Assembly (NCBI GenBank): GCA_023383015.1
Contig: JAHDXW010000035.1
Span: forward strand, 1-39,342
Source: Paracoccaceae bacterium
GTDB taxonomy: Bacteria > Pseudomonadota > Alphaproteobacteria > Rhodobacterales > Rhodobacteraceae
Direction of reading: 5' to 3'
DNA: 39,342 nt
Shown here: piece by piece, positions 22,437 through 32,799 of the stretch
How positions within the stretch are numbered: position 1 is the stretch's first letter
Layout of the letters: every line of letters starts with the position of its first letter
The notes under the pieces: generated by a model
Told to the model about the DNA's origin: nothing
Database searches by the model: none
Seen by the model: only the letters and a program-made list of their open reading frames with translations
Translations under genes and position numbers: made by a program

Positions 22437-24131
22437 ATGGCGCAGGCCGGACATCCGCCCGTCCCGGGGCAGGGGACGGCGCCGCTCGACGGGGCCGACG
22501 CCCTGGCCCTCGGTGCCAAGGCGCTGGAGGAGGCCGCGGCGCTGGTCGCCCGCGGGCGCGCCCGGCTGGCCGCGGCGGTTGCGCCGGGCGGTCGGCTGTC
22601 GGCCGCCGCGCTCGACGCCGACCAGCGCGCCGCCCATGCGCTGGCCTGGATGGCGACCTGCACCGAGGCGCTGCGCCAGATGCAGGGCTGGGCGGCGCGG
22701 CTTGCCGCCGCCGGCCGGCTGGGGACGGCCGAGGCGCTGATCCACCAGATCGCCTTCGGCGAGTATCTGGCCCAGCTTGCCGGCGGCATCCCGATGAGCC
22801 AGGGCGAGATCGCGCGCCCCGCGGACCTCGGCCTCGAGGGGCCGGGCTGGGGGCCGGAGGCGCGGCGGCTGGTGGCGGCCGGCACCGGCCCCGCGGCGCG
22901 GGCCGCGCTGGTGGCGGCGATGCGCGCGGCCGAGGGTGCGGCGACGGTGGGGGCCTGCGGTCTGGACGAGGAACTCGACCTCGTCCGCGCCCAGTTCCGC
23001 CGCTTCGCCGACGCGCGCGTCCTGCCCCAAGCCCACGGCTGGCACCTCGCCGACCGGCTGATCCCCGCCGAGGTGATCGCCGAGATGGCCGCCCTCGGGG
23101 TCTTCGGGCTGACCATCCCCGAGGCCCACGGCGGGCTCGGCCTGCCCAAGGCAGCGATGTGCGTGGTCTCCGAGGAGCTGTCGCGGGGCTACATCGGGGT
23201 CGGCTCGCTCGGCACCCGCACCGAGATCGCGGCCGAACTGATCCTCGGCGGCGGCACCGACGCGCAGAAGGCCGCCTGGCTGCCGCGGCTGGCCGCGGGC
23301 GAGGTCTTGCCGACGGCGGTCTTCACCGAGCCCGACACCGGCTCGGACCTCGGCAGCCTGCGCACGCGGGCGCTGCGCGACGGTGAGGTCTGGCGCATCA
23401 GCGGCGGCAAGACCTGGATCACCCATGCCGCCCGCGCCGGGCTGATGACGCTGCTCGCCCGCACCGACCCCGCCTCGAACGACTGGCGCGGCCTGTCGAT
23501 GTTCCTGGCCGAGAAACGCCCGGGGACCGAGGCCGACCCCTTCCCCGATGCCGGCATCACCGGTGGCGAGATCGGGGTGCTCGGCTACCGCGGCATGAAG
23601 GAGTACGAGATCGGCTTCGACGGGTTTGCGGTGCCGGCGGCGGGCCTGCTCGGCGGCGTCGAGGGACAGGGCTTCAAGCAGCTGATGCAGACCTTCGAGA
23701 GCGCCCGCATCCAGACTGCGGCGCGGGCGATCGGGGTGGCGCAGGCGGCGATGGAGACCGCTTTGCGCTACGCCGAGGAGCGGCGGCAGTTCGGCCGGCC
23801 GCTGATCGCCTTCCCGCGGGTCGCCGACAAGCTGGCGATGATGGCGGTGGAGATCATGGTCGCGCGCCAGTTGACCTATGCCGCCGCCCGCGAGAAGGAC
23901 GCCGGCCGCCGCTGCGATCTCGAGGCCGGCATGGCCAAGCTTCTGGCCGCCCGCGTCGCCTGGGCGGCGGCCGACAACGGCGTGCAGATCCACGGCGGCA
24001 ACGGCTTCGCGCTCGAATACCCGATCAGCCGGCTCCTGTGCGACGCCCGGATTCTCTCGATCTTCGAGGGCGCCGCCGAGATCCAGGCCCAAGTGATCGC
24101 CCGGCGGCTGCTGGAGCAGGGCGCCGGCTGA
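22437..24131 (+). CDS. mcd: (2S)-methylsuccinyl-CoA dehydrogenase
   Basis: FAD enzyme of the ethylmalonyl-CoA pathway, oxidising (2S)-methylsuccinyl-CoA to mesaconyl-CoA, which lets the cell grow on acetate-type substrates without isocitrate lyase. At 564 residues it is longer than ordinary acyl-CoA dehydrogenases; it has the helical N-terminal extension of about 170 residues (including [14 protein letters not shown]) typical of this enzyme. The dehydrogenase core contains [40 protein letters not shown], the QFGRPL segment and the C-terminal [20 protein letters not shown] with the conserved Arg. The ATG 22437 follows CAGGAG. It is likely single-cistron. Ccr and ecm are not in the window. Confidence 0.88.
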   Translation: MAQAGHPPVPGQGTAPLDGADALALGAKALEEAAALVARGRARLAAAVAPGGRLSAAALDADQRAAHALAWMATCTEALRQMQGWAARLAAAGRLGTAEALIHQIAFGEYLAQLAGGIPMSQGEIARPADLGLEGPGWGPEARRLVAAGTGPAARAALVAAMRAAEGAATVGACGLDEELDLVRAQFRRFADARVLPQAHGWHLADRLIPAEVIAEMAALGVFGLTIPEAHGGLGLPKAAMCVVSEELSRGYIGVGSLGTRTEIAAELILGGGTDAQKAAWLPRLAAGEVLPTAVFTEPDTGSDLGSLRTRALRDGEVWRISGGKTWITHAARAGLMTLLARTDPASNDWRGLSMFLAEKRPGTEADPFPDAGITGGEIGVLGYRGMKEYEIGFDGFAVPAAGLLGGVEGQGFKQLMQTFESARIQTAARAIGVAQAAMETALRYAEERRQFGRPLIAFPRVADKLAMMAVEIMVARQLTYAAAREKDAGRRCDLEAGMAKLLAARVAWAAADNGVQIHGGNGFALEYPISRLLCDARILSIFEGAAEIQAQVIARRLLEQGAG

Positions 24132-24354
24132 GCGGCCGCCCGGCAGGCAGATGCAGCCGGAGGGGCCGTGCTCGCCGCCGGTGTGGCACCACGGGACGGC
24201 CGCGCGGCGCCCCGAAGCGGGCTGCCGTGCGGGGCCGCGGCCCGCATGCCGCCGCGCGCCTCGCCGATCGGAGGGGCACCTCGGAGGGGCACCATCGTGC
24301 AGGCCCCTCCCCTGCGGGCGCGGAGCCCCCACCGCCGGGCCGCCGCCCCCCTCC
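24132..24354. other. Intergenic region without a recognised feature
   Basis: Two genes point toward each other here. The sequence is GC-rich with several G runs (two near-identical CGGAGGGGCAC segments at about 24270-24290). No gene, terminator with a T run or promoter could be supported. Confidence 0.5.
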
Positions 24355-25566
24355 CTACCCCGGCCTTGCGGCGACGCGGGCGCCGTCCTGCACCCGGTCG
24401 CCGGGGAAGGCGACGACGCGGTCGCCCTCGACAAGCCCGGCGACCACCTCGGCCGCCTCGGAGGTGCGCTGGCCGATCGTGACCGGGGTGGCGACGGCGC
24501 GGCCGTCGGCGATGCGATAGACGGCCCAGCCGCCGTCCTGGCGGAACAGCGCGCTGACCGGTACCTGCAGCACGCCCTCGCCCTGCCACAGCACGATCCG
24601 CACGAACACGCGGAAGCGGTCGCCAAGCCCTGCGCGCGCCTCCGGCGGGGCAAGGAAGTCGAGCCTCACGCGCACCCGCTGCTCCTCGATGCCGAGCGCC
24701 GAGACGCGGGTGAAGGCGGCCGGCTCGATCCGGCGCACCTCGGCCTCCAGCACCGCCGGCCCGCCCCAGCGCTCGACGAAGGCACGGGCCCCGGGCGCCA
24801 CCCGCACGGCATCGGCCGACAGCAGGTCGACCTCGACCTCGAGGTCGGCGAGGTCGCCGATCGTCAGAAGCGCCTCGCCCGCCTGCACCAGCCGCGCGCT
24901 GGGGCTGGCGACCGACAGGACGGTACCGGTCTGGGGCGCCAGTATGGTGACGCAGCAGGCGCCCGGGACATCGCCGCCGTCGACCGCGACGCTCGGCCCG
25001 ACCAGCAGGGCGCGGGCGCGGGCGAGCGTGGCGCGGTGCATCTCGACCTCGCTGCGGGCGGCGGCGAGCGCGGTCCGCTGGGTGGCCAGCTGGCGCTCGG
25101 AATCCTCCAGCATCCGCTGGGCGATGATGCCGCGGGCGGCCAGCTCACGGTTGCGCTCGTGTTGGGCCTCGGCGAAGGCCAGTTCGGCCTCGGCGCGCAG
25201 GACATTGGCCTCCGACAGCCGCAGCGCCGCCTCGGCCTCGGCCACCGCCGCCTCGCCCTGGGCGCGGGCGCGGGCGTCCAGGATCGCCGGCTCGGCGGGC
25301 TCGATCAGCGCCACCACCGTCTGGCCGCGCACCACCCTGTCGCCCACCTCCACCGGCGCGCGGGCGGCGGTGCCGGCGGTCGGCGCCACCACCAGGAAGG
25401 GCTCGCGCACCCGCGTCACCCCCTCGGCCGCCACCGTCACCTGCAAAGGGCCGCGCACCACCTGCGCCTCGTCCACCGCCACCGGGTCGGGCCAGAAGGC
25501 CCAGACGGCGGCGGCCGCGGCGGCGGCAAGAAAGAGCAGGATGCCGAACGCGCGGATACCCTTCAT
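24355..25566 (-). CDS. HlyD/MacA-type periplasmic adaptor (ABC efflux)
   Basis: A 403-residue membrane fusion protein. The N-terminal hydrophobic segment AFGILLFLAAAAAAAVWAF (about 6-24) anchors it. A biotinyl-lipoyl-like half (REPFLVVAPTAGTAARAPVE, VGDRVVRGQTV) is followed by a long alpha-hairpin of about 110 residues (ARAQGEAAVAEAEAALRLSE and onward), the second lipoyl half (ILAPQTGTVLSVASPSARLV) and the beta-barrel domain. It links an inner membrane transporter to an outer membrane channel. The gene comes 3 bp after the FtsX-like permease and is the last of three leftward genes, so it completes a MacAB/DevBCA-like transporter. Substrate unknown; no outer membrane channel gene is nearby. 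Confidence 0.9.
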   Translation of the reverse strand: MKGIRAFGILLFLAAAAAAAVWAFWPDPVAVDEAQVVRGPLQVTVAAEGVTRVREPFLVVAPTAGTAARAPVEVGDRVVRGQTVVALIEPAEPAILDARARAQGEAAVAEAEAALRLSEANVLRAEAELAFAEAQHERNRELAARGIIAQRMLEDSERQLATQRTALAAARSEVEMHRATLARARALLVGPSVAVDGGDVPGACCVTILAPQTGTVLSVASPSARLVQAGEALLTIGDLADLEVEVDLLSADAVRVAPGARAFVERWGGPAVLEAEVRRIEPAAFTRVSALGIEEQRVRVRLDFLAPPEARAGLGDRFRVFVRIVLWQGEGVLQVPVSALFRQDGGWAVYRIADGRAVATPVTIGQRTSEAAEVVAGLVEGDRVVAFPGDRVQDGARVAARPG

Positions 25567-25569
25567 GAC

Positions 25570-27932
25570 CTACTCCCTTGCCTTCAGCGCCATGGCGATG
25601 TCCGTCGAATCGAGCCGCCGGCGCACCATCAGCGCCGCGGCCAGCGCGGCGAGGAAGGCCACCAGCGCTGCCGTGGCATAGGTGTGCGGCAGGATGACCA
25701 GCGGGATGGTCACCATCTCGGTCGAGAAGCCCGCCACCACCATGCTGGCGAAGCCGATGCCGATGAGCCAGCCGAGCGGGATTGCCGCGGTGGCCAGGAG
25801 CATCATCTCGCCGACCAGCACGAAGCCGACCTCCCCGCGCGAGAAGCCCAGCACGCGCAGGCTTGCCAGCTCGTGGCTGCGCTCGGCCAGCTGGATGCGG
25901 GCGGCGTTGTAGACGACGCCGAGGGTGATCAGCCCGCCGAGGGTGACGTAGATGAGCAGCATCATCGTCAGGTTCTCCTCGAGCGTGGCGTCGAACTGCG
26001 CACGAAGCTCGCCCCAGATCGAGATGCCGCCCAGCGCCGGGGTCACCTTGACCTGCGCGTGCAGGGTCGGCAGCGCTGCGGGATCGACCAGCAGGTTCAG
26101 CCGGTTGACCTGCGGGGCGATGCGCAGCAGCGCGAACAGCGCATCCTCGGCCATGTAGATCTGCTGGCCGAGGCTCTGGCGGATGATGCCGGTCACCGGC
26201 AGCGCATGGGTCTCGCGCGGCGGCACCAGGAAGGCCACCTCGATCAGCTCCCCCGGCCCGACATCCAGCTCGGCGGCGATGCCCTCGGTCAGCACCACCC
26301 CCGCCGGCGGCAGCGCCACCGGCCGGCCGGCGACATCGAGCACGCGCACGAAGCTGCCGGTCTCGGGACGCGCCTCGATCGCGATCAGCCGGCTGCGCGT
26401 GCCGCGGGCGATGCGCACCGGCGCCCCCCATGCGCCCTCGACCGCGAGCACGCCGGGCAGCGCCAGCGCCTCCTCGACCGCCGCCCGCGGCCTCGACTGG
26501 GCCAGCGCGAGCGTGATCTGCTGGCGGTTGCCGAGCACGAACACCTCCTCGACCATTGCGTCCATGGCATCGAAGGAGAACAGGCTCGCCACCAGCATCG
26601 ACACCGAGGCAGCGACGCCGAACAGCGTCACCGCCGCCCGCCCCGGCCAGCGTGTGATCGAGCGCAGGATCATCATCGTCGTCTGGCGCAGCCCGACCGC
26701 GGCGCCGATGCGATCCAGCAGGCCGCGGCGGAAGGCCGGCGGGGCGGGCGGCGACATTGCCACCGCCGGAGCAAGGCGGACCGCGCCCCGCACGCCGCGC
26801 AGCGCGCCGACCACGGCCGTGGCCACCCCGACCACCCCCGACAGCGCGAAGGCCGCGACGCCGGGGGTGAAGATCAGCCAGGGAAAGTTGAAGAAGCGCG
26901 CATAGAGCGCCGTCATCCCCTGGCCCAGCACGGCGCCCGCCGCCCAGCCGAGGGCGACGCCGAGGATGCCGATGCCGGTCGCAAGCTTCAGGTAGTGCCC
27001 TGCGATCGCGCCGGTGCCGTAGCCCACCGCCTTCATCAGCCCGATCTGCTGGCGCTCCAGCGCGATCAGCCGCCCCAGCACCATGTTGACGAGGAAGGCA
27101 GCGACGACGAAGAACACCGGCGGCAGGATCGCCGCCATCGCTTCCAGCTGCTCAAGCTCGGAGGCGAGGAAGACATAGCCGATGTGGCGGTCGCGGCCGT
27201 AGGCGCCGGTGCCGCCGAAGGGCGCGAGCAGGCGGTCGAGCGCGGCCACCACCGGCGCCGGGTCGGCCCCGGCGACCAGCCGCAGCGCGAGGTCGTTGAA
27301 GGCGCCGTCGAGGTCGAAGACCGCCGCCGCCGCCGCCGCCCCCATCCAGATGACCCCGAAGCGCCGGTCGTCGGGCATCATGGTGTCGGGGCCGATGACG
27401 TAGATGAACTCGGGCGCCAGCAGCAGGCCGGTGACGGTCAGGCTGCGGACCTGGCCGTTCAGGATCGCGCGGAACTCCGCGCCCGGCACCAGCCCGTGGG
27501 CACGGGCGAAGCCCTCGTTGACCGCCACCTCCTCGGGGCGGAGGGGGTCGGGCAGCCGGCCGCTGCGCACCACCGGCAGGTTCAGGACCGGCGTCCCCGA
27601 GGCCGGCAGCGAGACGACCTGCGCCATCGCCGGCTCGAGCATGTCGGGCATGTCGAGAATGACGCGGGCGGCGATCCGGCCCTCGACCTGCGCCACCCCG
27701 GCGAGCGCGGCGATCTCGGCCAGGAGCGTCTCGGGCGCCCGCGTGGCGCTGGCGAAGACGTCGGGAAAGCGGTTGCGCTCGTAGTAGGCGGCGCGCGTCT
27801 CCACCAGCGAGCGCTGCGCCCCGTGGGCGACCACCAGCACCATCACCCCGCTGGCCAGCACCACCGCGATCGCCAGGGCCTGCGCCCAGAGCCGGCGCAG
27901 GTCGCGCAGGAGCTTGGCATCCAGCGCCCGCA

Positions 27933-27933
<1 letters not shown>
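25570..27933 (-). CDS. FtsX-family ABC transporter permease
   Basis: A 787-residue membrane protein with two FtsX-type units. The N-terminal transmembrane segment (LWAQALAIAVVLASGVMVLV, about 14-33) is followed by an extracytoplasmic domain of about 220 residues, then a three-helix FtsX block (VFFVVAAFLVNMVLGRLIAL, LATGIGILGVALGWAAG), a further membrane and periplasmic section, and a second FtsX block at the C-terminus (IPLGWLIGIGFASMVVAGF). Such large permeases belong to ABC systems for lipids, toxins or efflux of substrates from the inner membrane. It starts at ATG 27931-27933 overlapping the ATP-binding gene (TGATG) and ends 3 bp before the adaptor gene, so the three form one operon. Confidence 0.9.
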
Positions 27934-28646
<713 letters not shown>

Positions 28647-28729
28647 GCCCGACCTCCATGCCGCCCGCGTCTGGACAGCGCGGGGCAGGCCGTCCTTGAT
28701 CTGGCGCAAGCCGGGAGAGGCCCGGCGAC

Positions 28730-29155
28730 CTACCCCGCGAAGGCCACCACCGCGAGCACGACCGCGGCCACCGCCGATCCGGTCGCCAGCGCCTCCAGCC
28801 GCGCCATCGTCGCGGCGTCGGGCCCGGTCCCGGCGCGCTCGGCGCGGGCTCCCTGCACCGTCAGCACGGCCACCGCGAGCGTCAGTGCCACCACCGCAGC
28901 CATCTTCAGCCAGAACGCCACCCCCAGCCCGGCGGTCCCGCCGTAGGCGCCCCAGACCAGGGCAAGCCCGCTCGCCCAGACGAGGACGAGCGCCGCGAGC
29001 CCGATCTGGCCGATGCGCTTCTGCGCCGCGCCAAGGCCTGCGCGCGCGGCCGGCGCGGCGGCATGCAGCTGCATGCCGATCATCGCATTCGCGACCCCGC
29101 CGCCAAGGCCGACCGCGAAGGCAAGGTAGTGCACGATCTTGAGCAGGCTGGCCAT
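28730..29155 (-). CDS. Small membrane protein, four predicted helices
   Basis: A 141-residue protein with four hydrophobic segments ([59 protein letters not shown], and the final [20 protein letters not shown]), so an inner membrane location is likely. Similar small proteins with a His near the first helix are found in CopD/SirB-like groups, but I cannot assign a family. The ATG at 29153-29155 is chosen because the ORF upstream lacks hydrophobic or conserved character. It shares orientation with the ABC operon downstream but is 84 bp from it. Confidence 0.7.
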   Translation of the reverse strand: MASLLKIVHYLAFAVGLGGGVANAMIGMQLHAAAPAARAGLGAAQKRIGQIGLAALVLVWASGLALVWGAYGGTAGLGVAFWLKMAAVVALTLAVAVLTVQGARAERAGTGPDAATMARLEALATGSAVAAVVLAVVAFAG

Positions 29156-29246
29156 CGGTCCCTCCCCGATCCCGACCAAGGCCGAAAGCCTACCCCCGCC
29201 GGGCGGGGCCGGCAAGCGCGCCTGCCCGGCCCGCCGGGCGCCAGGC

Positions 29247-30725
29247 TCAGGGCGCCCCGCCGGCCCGCAGCAGCGTGAAGTCGGCGACCCAGCCCAGCCC
29301 GCGCCGCAACCTGACCGTCCCGGCATCGCTGCCGTCGGTGATCCAGAGGCCGCCGTCGGCGCCCGCAAACAGCGCCCGCCCGTCCCCGAGGTCGCAGAAG
29401 CCCTCGGTGACGTCGATCGCCCGCGTGGGGGTCAGCCGGCGCGTCCCCGCCGCGGTGCCGTCGGTGATCCAGGGGCGGCTGCGCCGGCCCGCCTTGTCGG
29501 TGAAGAGCGCCCGGCCCTCGCCGAAGGGGGATATCCGCGGCCACAGGGTCGCGACTGCCCCCCGCCCGGCGGCGATCTCGGCCAGCCGCCGGGTGCCCGC
29601 GGCCGTCCCGTCGGTGACCCAGAGCACGCGCACCGGAATGCCCGCCCCGACGACATCCGCGGTGACGAAGAGCGCCCGGCCGGCGCCGATCGGCCCGAAG
29701 TCGCGCGGCCAGCTGCCCATCGCGCCGGGCTCGAGATCGGCGACCATCGCGGTGCCGCCAGCACTGCCGTCGGTGATCCAGAGCTCGCGCCCGTGCACCC
29801 CGTCGTCGGCACCGAACACCACCCGCCCGTCGCCCAGCGGGAAGAAGCCCGACGGCTCGCTCTCCGCCTCGCCGGGGTTGATGTCGGCAATCATCCCGGT
29901 GCCCGCGGCGGTGCCGTCGCTGACCCAGGGCTCGAGCCCCTGCGCCCCGTCCGTCGCCTGGAACACCACCCGCCCGTCGCCGAGCGGCGTCGGCACGGTC
30001 CAGGAGTAGGTCATGCTGCCCCTTCCGGGGTTGATGTCGCGCACGAGCGTCGTGCCGCCCGGGGTTCCGTCGGTCACCCAGGGCTCCATGCCATTGGCGG
30101 CGTTCTCGGCCAGGAACAGCACGCGGCCGTCGGCCAGGGGCGTGAAGTGGCGGGCAAAGCTGTGCTGGCGGCCGGCGGCGATGTCGGCCAGCCGGCGCGT
30201 GCCGGCGCGGCTGCCGTCGGTCACCCAGGGCTCCTCGCCGTGGCGGGCGGTGGTGGCGGAAAAGACATGCCCGCCCGTGCCGAGGGCGGCGAAGGCGGGC
30301 GGGCTTTCGCCGGTGCAGCCGTCGCGCGGGCCGGCCGGCTCGGGCGCAGCGGCGCGGCCGGCCGCCGCGGCCTCTGGCCCGGGGCCGAAGTCGCGCACCA
30401 GCCGGCTGCCCCGGCGGCTGCCGTCGGTCAGCCAGAGCGCGGTCGAGCCGCCCGTGAAGGCGATGAAATACGCCCGCCCGTCGCCGCGCGGATGCAGCCC
30501 GTAGACGAAGCTGAAGGCCGCGTCGGGCAGGTCGAGCACCCGGCGGCTGCCGCCCCCGGTGCCGTCGCTCGCCCAGAGATCGTAGCCGTACACGGGCGAG
30601 CCGGCCGAGAACACGACCAGCGGCGCGGCCCCGTCGGCTGCCGCCGGCGCGGCCGCCGGCAGCGCCAGCAGCACCGACAGGAGGGGCCCGGCAAGCCGGG
30701 CGGCAGTGGTCTTCGGTTCGGGCAT
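29247..30725 (-). CDS. Secreted ELWxxDGT-repeat protein
   Basis: A 492-residue exported protein. It has a clear signal peptide (hydrophobic LLSVLLALPAAAPAAA, about 14-29) after the start ATG at 30723-30725, preceded by GGAG; a further ATG at 30758 lacks a binding site. The mature part is built from about nine repeats of roughly 50 residues, each with a W-x-x-DGT/S-x-x-GT core such as EPWVTDGTPGGT, RELWITDGSAGGT and LWASDGTGGGS, giving a likely beta-propeller. Loops carry DGRVVF-type strands. ELWxxDGT proteins are found in cell-surface or secreted proteins of unknown function. It is a single gene with no operon partners. Confidence 0.88.
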   Translation of the reverse strand: MPEPKTTAARLAGPLLSVLLALPAAAPAAADGAAPLVVFSAGSPVYGYDLWASDGTGGGSRRVLDLPDAAFSFVYGLHPRGDGRAYFIAFTGGSTALWLTDGSRRGSRLVRDFGPGPEAAAAGRAAAPEPAGPRDGCTGESPPAFAALGTGGHVFSATTARHGEEPWVTDGSRAGTRRLADIAAGRQHSFARHFTPLADGRVLFLAENAANGMEPWVTDGTPGGTTLVRDINPGRGSMTYSWTVPTPLGDGRVVFQATDGAQGLEPWVSDGTAAGTGMIADINPGEAESEPSGFFPLGDGRVVFGADDGVHGRELWITDGSAGGTAMVADLEPGAMGSWPRDFGPIGAGRALFVTADVVGAGIPVRVLWVTDGTAAGTRRLAEIAAGRGAVATLWPRISPFGEGRALFTDKAGRRSRPWITDGTAAGTRRLTPTRAIDVTEGFCDLGDGRALFAGADGGLWITDGSDAGTVRLRRGLGWVADFTLLRAGGAP

Positions 30726-30885
30726 GCGGACGGCTCCATCGCAGGCGTTTCGTGACATCGCGGGGCGGCCCGCCGCCGCGCCGGGGTGCGGCGGCCCGCT
30801 CCGGGCGCGGGCCGCCTTCGCAGCCTAGCGAAACCCGTTGCCGCGGCAAAGCATTTCCGCGGTCGGCTGAAGGGCCCGGGGGTGG

Positions 30886-30915
30886 TTGCGGCGGCGGCCG
30901 GCTTCGGGCTAAGAA
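30886..30915 (+). promoter_or_regulatory. Candidate promoter of the intron-containing tRNA-Arg
   Basis: TTGCGG (30886-30891) and TAAGAA (30910-30915) are separated by 18 bp, ending 7 bp before the tRNA. A plausible but weak sigma-70 promoter; no other candidate nearby is better. Confidence 0.4.
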
Positions 30916-30922
30916 GGCCGCG

Positions 30923-31244
30923 GGCCCCGTAGCTCAGCCGGATAGAGCAACCGCCTTCGGAAGGAGTGCGCCGCGGGAAACCGCGGGCGTAGAACCTGTC
31001 AAAGTCGGGGAACCCTCTGCCGCCTCCGCCCGGGGGCGGCGTGGCGATCCCGAGCCAAGCCCGCGGGCGACCGCCCGGGGAAGGTGTAGAGACTGGACGG
31101 CAGGCACCTGTCGGCCCCCACGCCGGGGCAAAGGGTGAAGGGACAGTCCAGACCACGCGCGCCCCGGCTGCCCGGGGCAGCGGCGAAAGCCGCGGTGGGA
31201 GGCTAAGCGGTCGGTCGCAGGTTCGAGTCCTGCCGGGGTCGCCA
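30923..31244 (+). tRNA. tRNA-Arg (anticodon UCU inferred) split by a group I intron
   Basis: Exon 1 (30923-30957) gives acceptor GGCCCCG, D arm GCTC/GAGC and the 5' anticodon stem ACCGC. Exon 2 (31203-31244) gives GCGGT, the variable loop, T arm GCAGG-TTCGAGT-CCTGC, CGGGGTC, discriminator G and an encoded CCA. Joining after 30957 and before 31203 makes the anticodon loop CTTCTAA, which reads UCU. This joining also leaves a U at the end of exon 1 and a G at the end of the intron, as group I splicing requires. Other joins would break one of those rules or yield a Ser anticodon. The first acceptor pair region includes one G-T wobble. Confidence 0.9.
30958..31202 (+). ncRNA. Group I intron (IC3-like) in the tRNA-Arg anticodon loop
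   Basis: The 245-nt intervening sequence has the core of a self-splicing group I intron. Segments that I recall from the Azoarcus tRNA-Ile intron are present in order: CCGAGCCAAGC (31050-31060), GAAGGTGTAGAGACT (31080-31094), GGTGAAGG (31134-31141) and AGTCCAG (31145-31151), the last with 31091-31098 forming P7, the guanosine site. A P2 hairpin with GAAA loop (30971-30986), a P9 hairpin GCGGC-GAAA-GCCGC (31180-31193) and a P1 helix of exon CCTT with AAGG (30961-30964) are visible. P1 puts a U-A pair, not the usual U-G, at the 5' splice site. There is no internal reading frame or homing endonuclease. Confidence 0.88.
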
Positions 31245-31261
31245 ATCCAGTTCCATGACAG

Positions 31262-31280
31262 CGGGTTGCGGCCCGTTGTT
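31262..31280 (+). terminator. Weak terminator-like hairpin after tRNA-Arg
   Basis: CGGG-TTGCGG-CCCG followed by TTGTT, about 18 bp after the CCA. The 4-bp stem is short, so confidence is low. Confidence 0.3.
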
Positions 31281-31464
31281 CAGATCATGCCGCAGCTTCC
31301 CCGGGGCGGCGGCTCGGCGCCGGGCGAGCCGCGGACGGGGATGGTCGCACAATCCCCCGGGGATGCCCCGGGCGGCCTTCCGCGGCCGGGGTATCCCCGG
31401 GAGAGACCTTGACGGAATCCTGACGGCACGTCGCAATCCATTGATATGACGTGGTTCCGGTGCC

Positions 31465-31480
31465 GTCCCACGCATGGGAC
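31465..31480. repeat. Palindrome GTCCCACGCATGGGAC, copy 2
   Basis: Exact copy of the 16-mer at 20002-20017, here between the tRNA-Arg and the 3' end of the trmO-like gene. The rest of 31245-31494 is C/G-rich with CCCCGGGG-type short palindromes and one AT-richer segment (31430-31450); no gene found. Confidence 0.6.
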
Positions 31481-31494
31481 GGGGCCGGCGCGCC

Positions 31495-31998
31495 TCACCC
31501 GGCGGCGGGCGGGATGTCGACGCCGGGCAGCCAGGGCTTGATGTCGATCAGCGGCGTGCCGTCCCAGGCGTCGATGGCATCGATCACGGCGGTGCCGCGG
31601 ACGGGGTCGAGCGAGAGCAGCCGCACGACCGCCAGCGCCACGGGGTTGGGCCGGGCGGGCGAGCGCAGCGCGAAGACCCCGCGCCCCTCGGGGTGGTGGC
31701 CGGGCGCCTGGCGGATCAGGTCGCGGGGGGCGGCGCCGGTCCAGTAGAGCAGCACCACCGTGTCCCCCGTCGCCAGCCCCTCCAGCCCCGGCCGGAAGGG
31801 CGGGTCGATCTCGATGCTGCCGCCGCCGCCGCGCTCGCGGGCCGCGCGCAGGTTCCTCGGCGCGTCGGCGGGCCCCCAGGGCGAGCGGATGCGGCCGATG
31901 AAGGCCAGCGTCGCATCGGCCCGCCCGGCGGGGTCGGCATCCAGCCTCCGCTCGCCCGGGCGGGCGGCGAAGCGGCCGGGCGGTGCCTCAGGTTGCAT
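31495..31998 (-). CDS. TrmO/TsaA-like tRNA methyltransferase
   Basis: A 167-residue TsaA-like (TrmO/VirR) domain protein. TrmO N6-methylates the t6A37 modification of threonine tRNAs with S-adenosylmethionine. The N-terminal [17 protein letters not shown] block, the central [17 protein letters not shown] and [24 protein letters not shown] (the motif with RSPxRPNP) are clear family marks. The start ATG (31996-31998) overlaps the rlmE gene end by 11 bp, so the two RNA methyltransferase-type genes are probably co-expressed. The domain is called with confidence; the tRNA target is inferred from the family. Confidence 0.85.
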   Translation of the reverse strand: MQPEAPPGRFAARPGERRLDADPAGRADATLAFIGRIRSPWGPADAPRNLRAARERGGGGSIEIDPPFRPGLEGLATGDTVVLLYWTGAAPRDLIRQAPGHHPEGRGVFALRSPARPNPVALAVVRLLSLDPVRGTAVIDAIDAWDGTPLIDIKPWLPGVDIPPAAG

Positions 31999-32764
31999 CG
32001 CTCCCCCCCTCGCACCGCTCTGCCCCTGCCGCCGCCCCGCCTGCTGCCGGCAGACGACGGAAGCCGGTGGCGACGACGTATTTCTCGGCGCTGTCGGCGC
32101 GGCTGGCCGGCGGCTTGACGTTGGCGACCCGGGCGAAGCGGCGCTTCAGTTCCGCCTGCAGCGTGGCCTCGGCCCCGCCCTGCAGCACCTTGGCCACGAA
32201 GGTCCCGCCCTCGGCGAGCACGTCGAAGGCGAAGGCCGCGGCGGCCTCGCACAGCGCCACGATGCGCAGATGGTCGGTCTGGCGGTGGCCCGAGGAGGCC
32301 GCGGCCATGTCCGACAGCACGACATCGGCCGGCCCGCCCAGCTGCTCGCGAAGGGCCGCCTCGGCGCCCGGATCGAGGAAGTCGAGCACCATCGTTTCGG
32401 TTCCCGCCACCGGGGCGACTGCGACGAGGTCGACGCCGATGACCCGGCCGGCAGGGCTTCCCGGCCGGCTGCCCGCGGCGTTCACCCGCTCGGCGGCCAC
32501 CTGCAGCCAACCCCCCGGGGCGCAGCCGAGGTCGACCACCCGCGCGCCCGGCCGCAGGAAGCGGAAGCGGTCGTCGAGTTCGGCCAGCTTGAAGGCGGCG
32601 CGGCTGCGCAGCCCCTCGGCCCGCGCACGGGCCACATAGGGGTCGTTCAGCTGGCGCTCGAGCCACAGGGTCGAGGACAGCCGCCGCCCCTTGGCGGTGC
32701 GCACCCGCACCTTGAGTTCGCGCGCCCCGCGCCCCGAACCCGGTCCCGTCGGCGGCCGCGTCAT
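31988..32764 (-). CDS. rlmE: 23S rRNA 2'-O-methyltransferase RlmE (FtsJ)
   Basis: A 258-residue SAM-dependent enzyme that methylates U2552 of 23S rRNA (E. coli numbering) in 50S assembly. The SAM loop is [17 protein letters not shown]; the K-D-K-E catalytic set is supported by RSRAAFKL (Lys), VVLSDMAA (Asp), FVAKVLQGG (Lys) and the late Glu in [11 protein letters not shown]. Family substrate motif [20 protein letters not shown] is present. The C-terminal tail (about 230-258) is Ala/Gly-rich and likely disordered. It is leftward, first of a two-gene unit with the TrmO-like gene. Confidence 0.95.
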   Translation of the reverse strand: MTRPPTGPGSGRGARELKVRVRTAKGRRLSSTLWLERQLNDPYVARARAEGLRSRAAFKLAELDDRFRFLRPGARVVDLGCAPGGWLQVAAERVNAAGSRPGSPAGRVIGVDLVAVAPVAGTETMVLDFLDPGAEAALREQLGGPADVVLSDMAAASSGHRQTDHLRIVALCEAAAAFAFDVLAEGGTFVAKVLQGGAEATLQAELKRRFARVANVKPPASRADSAEKYVVATGFRRLPAAGGAAAGAERCEGGSDAT

Positions 32765-32799
32765 CGCTGCACCCTCCCTCCGCGCCCGCGCGCCCCCGC

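Noticed and set aside
24141-24196. Minus-strand peptide WCHTGGEHGPSGCICLPG between mcd and the adaptor gene
   Set aside because: Looks like a metal-binding peptide, but no start codon or binding site is near and the surrounding frame is shadow-like.
30934-31245. 103-residue minus-strand frame (MATPAGLEPATDRL...)
   Set aside because: Antisense to the split tRNA and its intron; the first residues are tRNA-derived.
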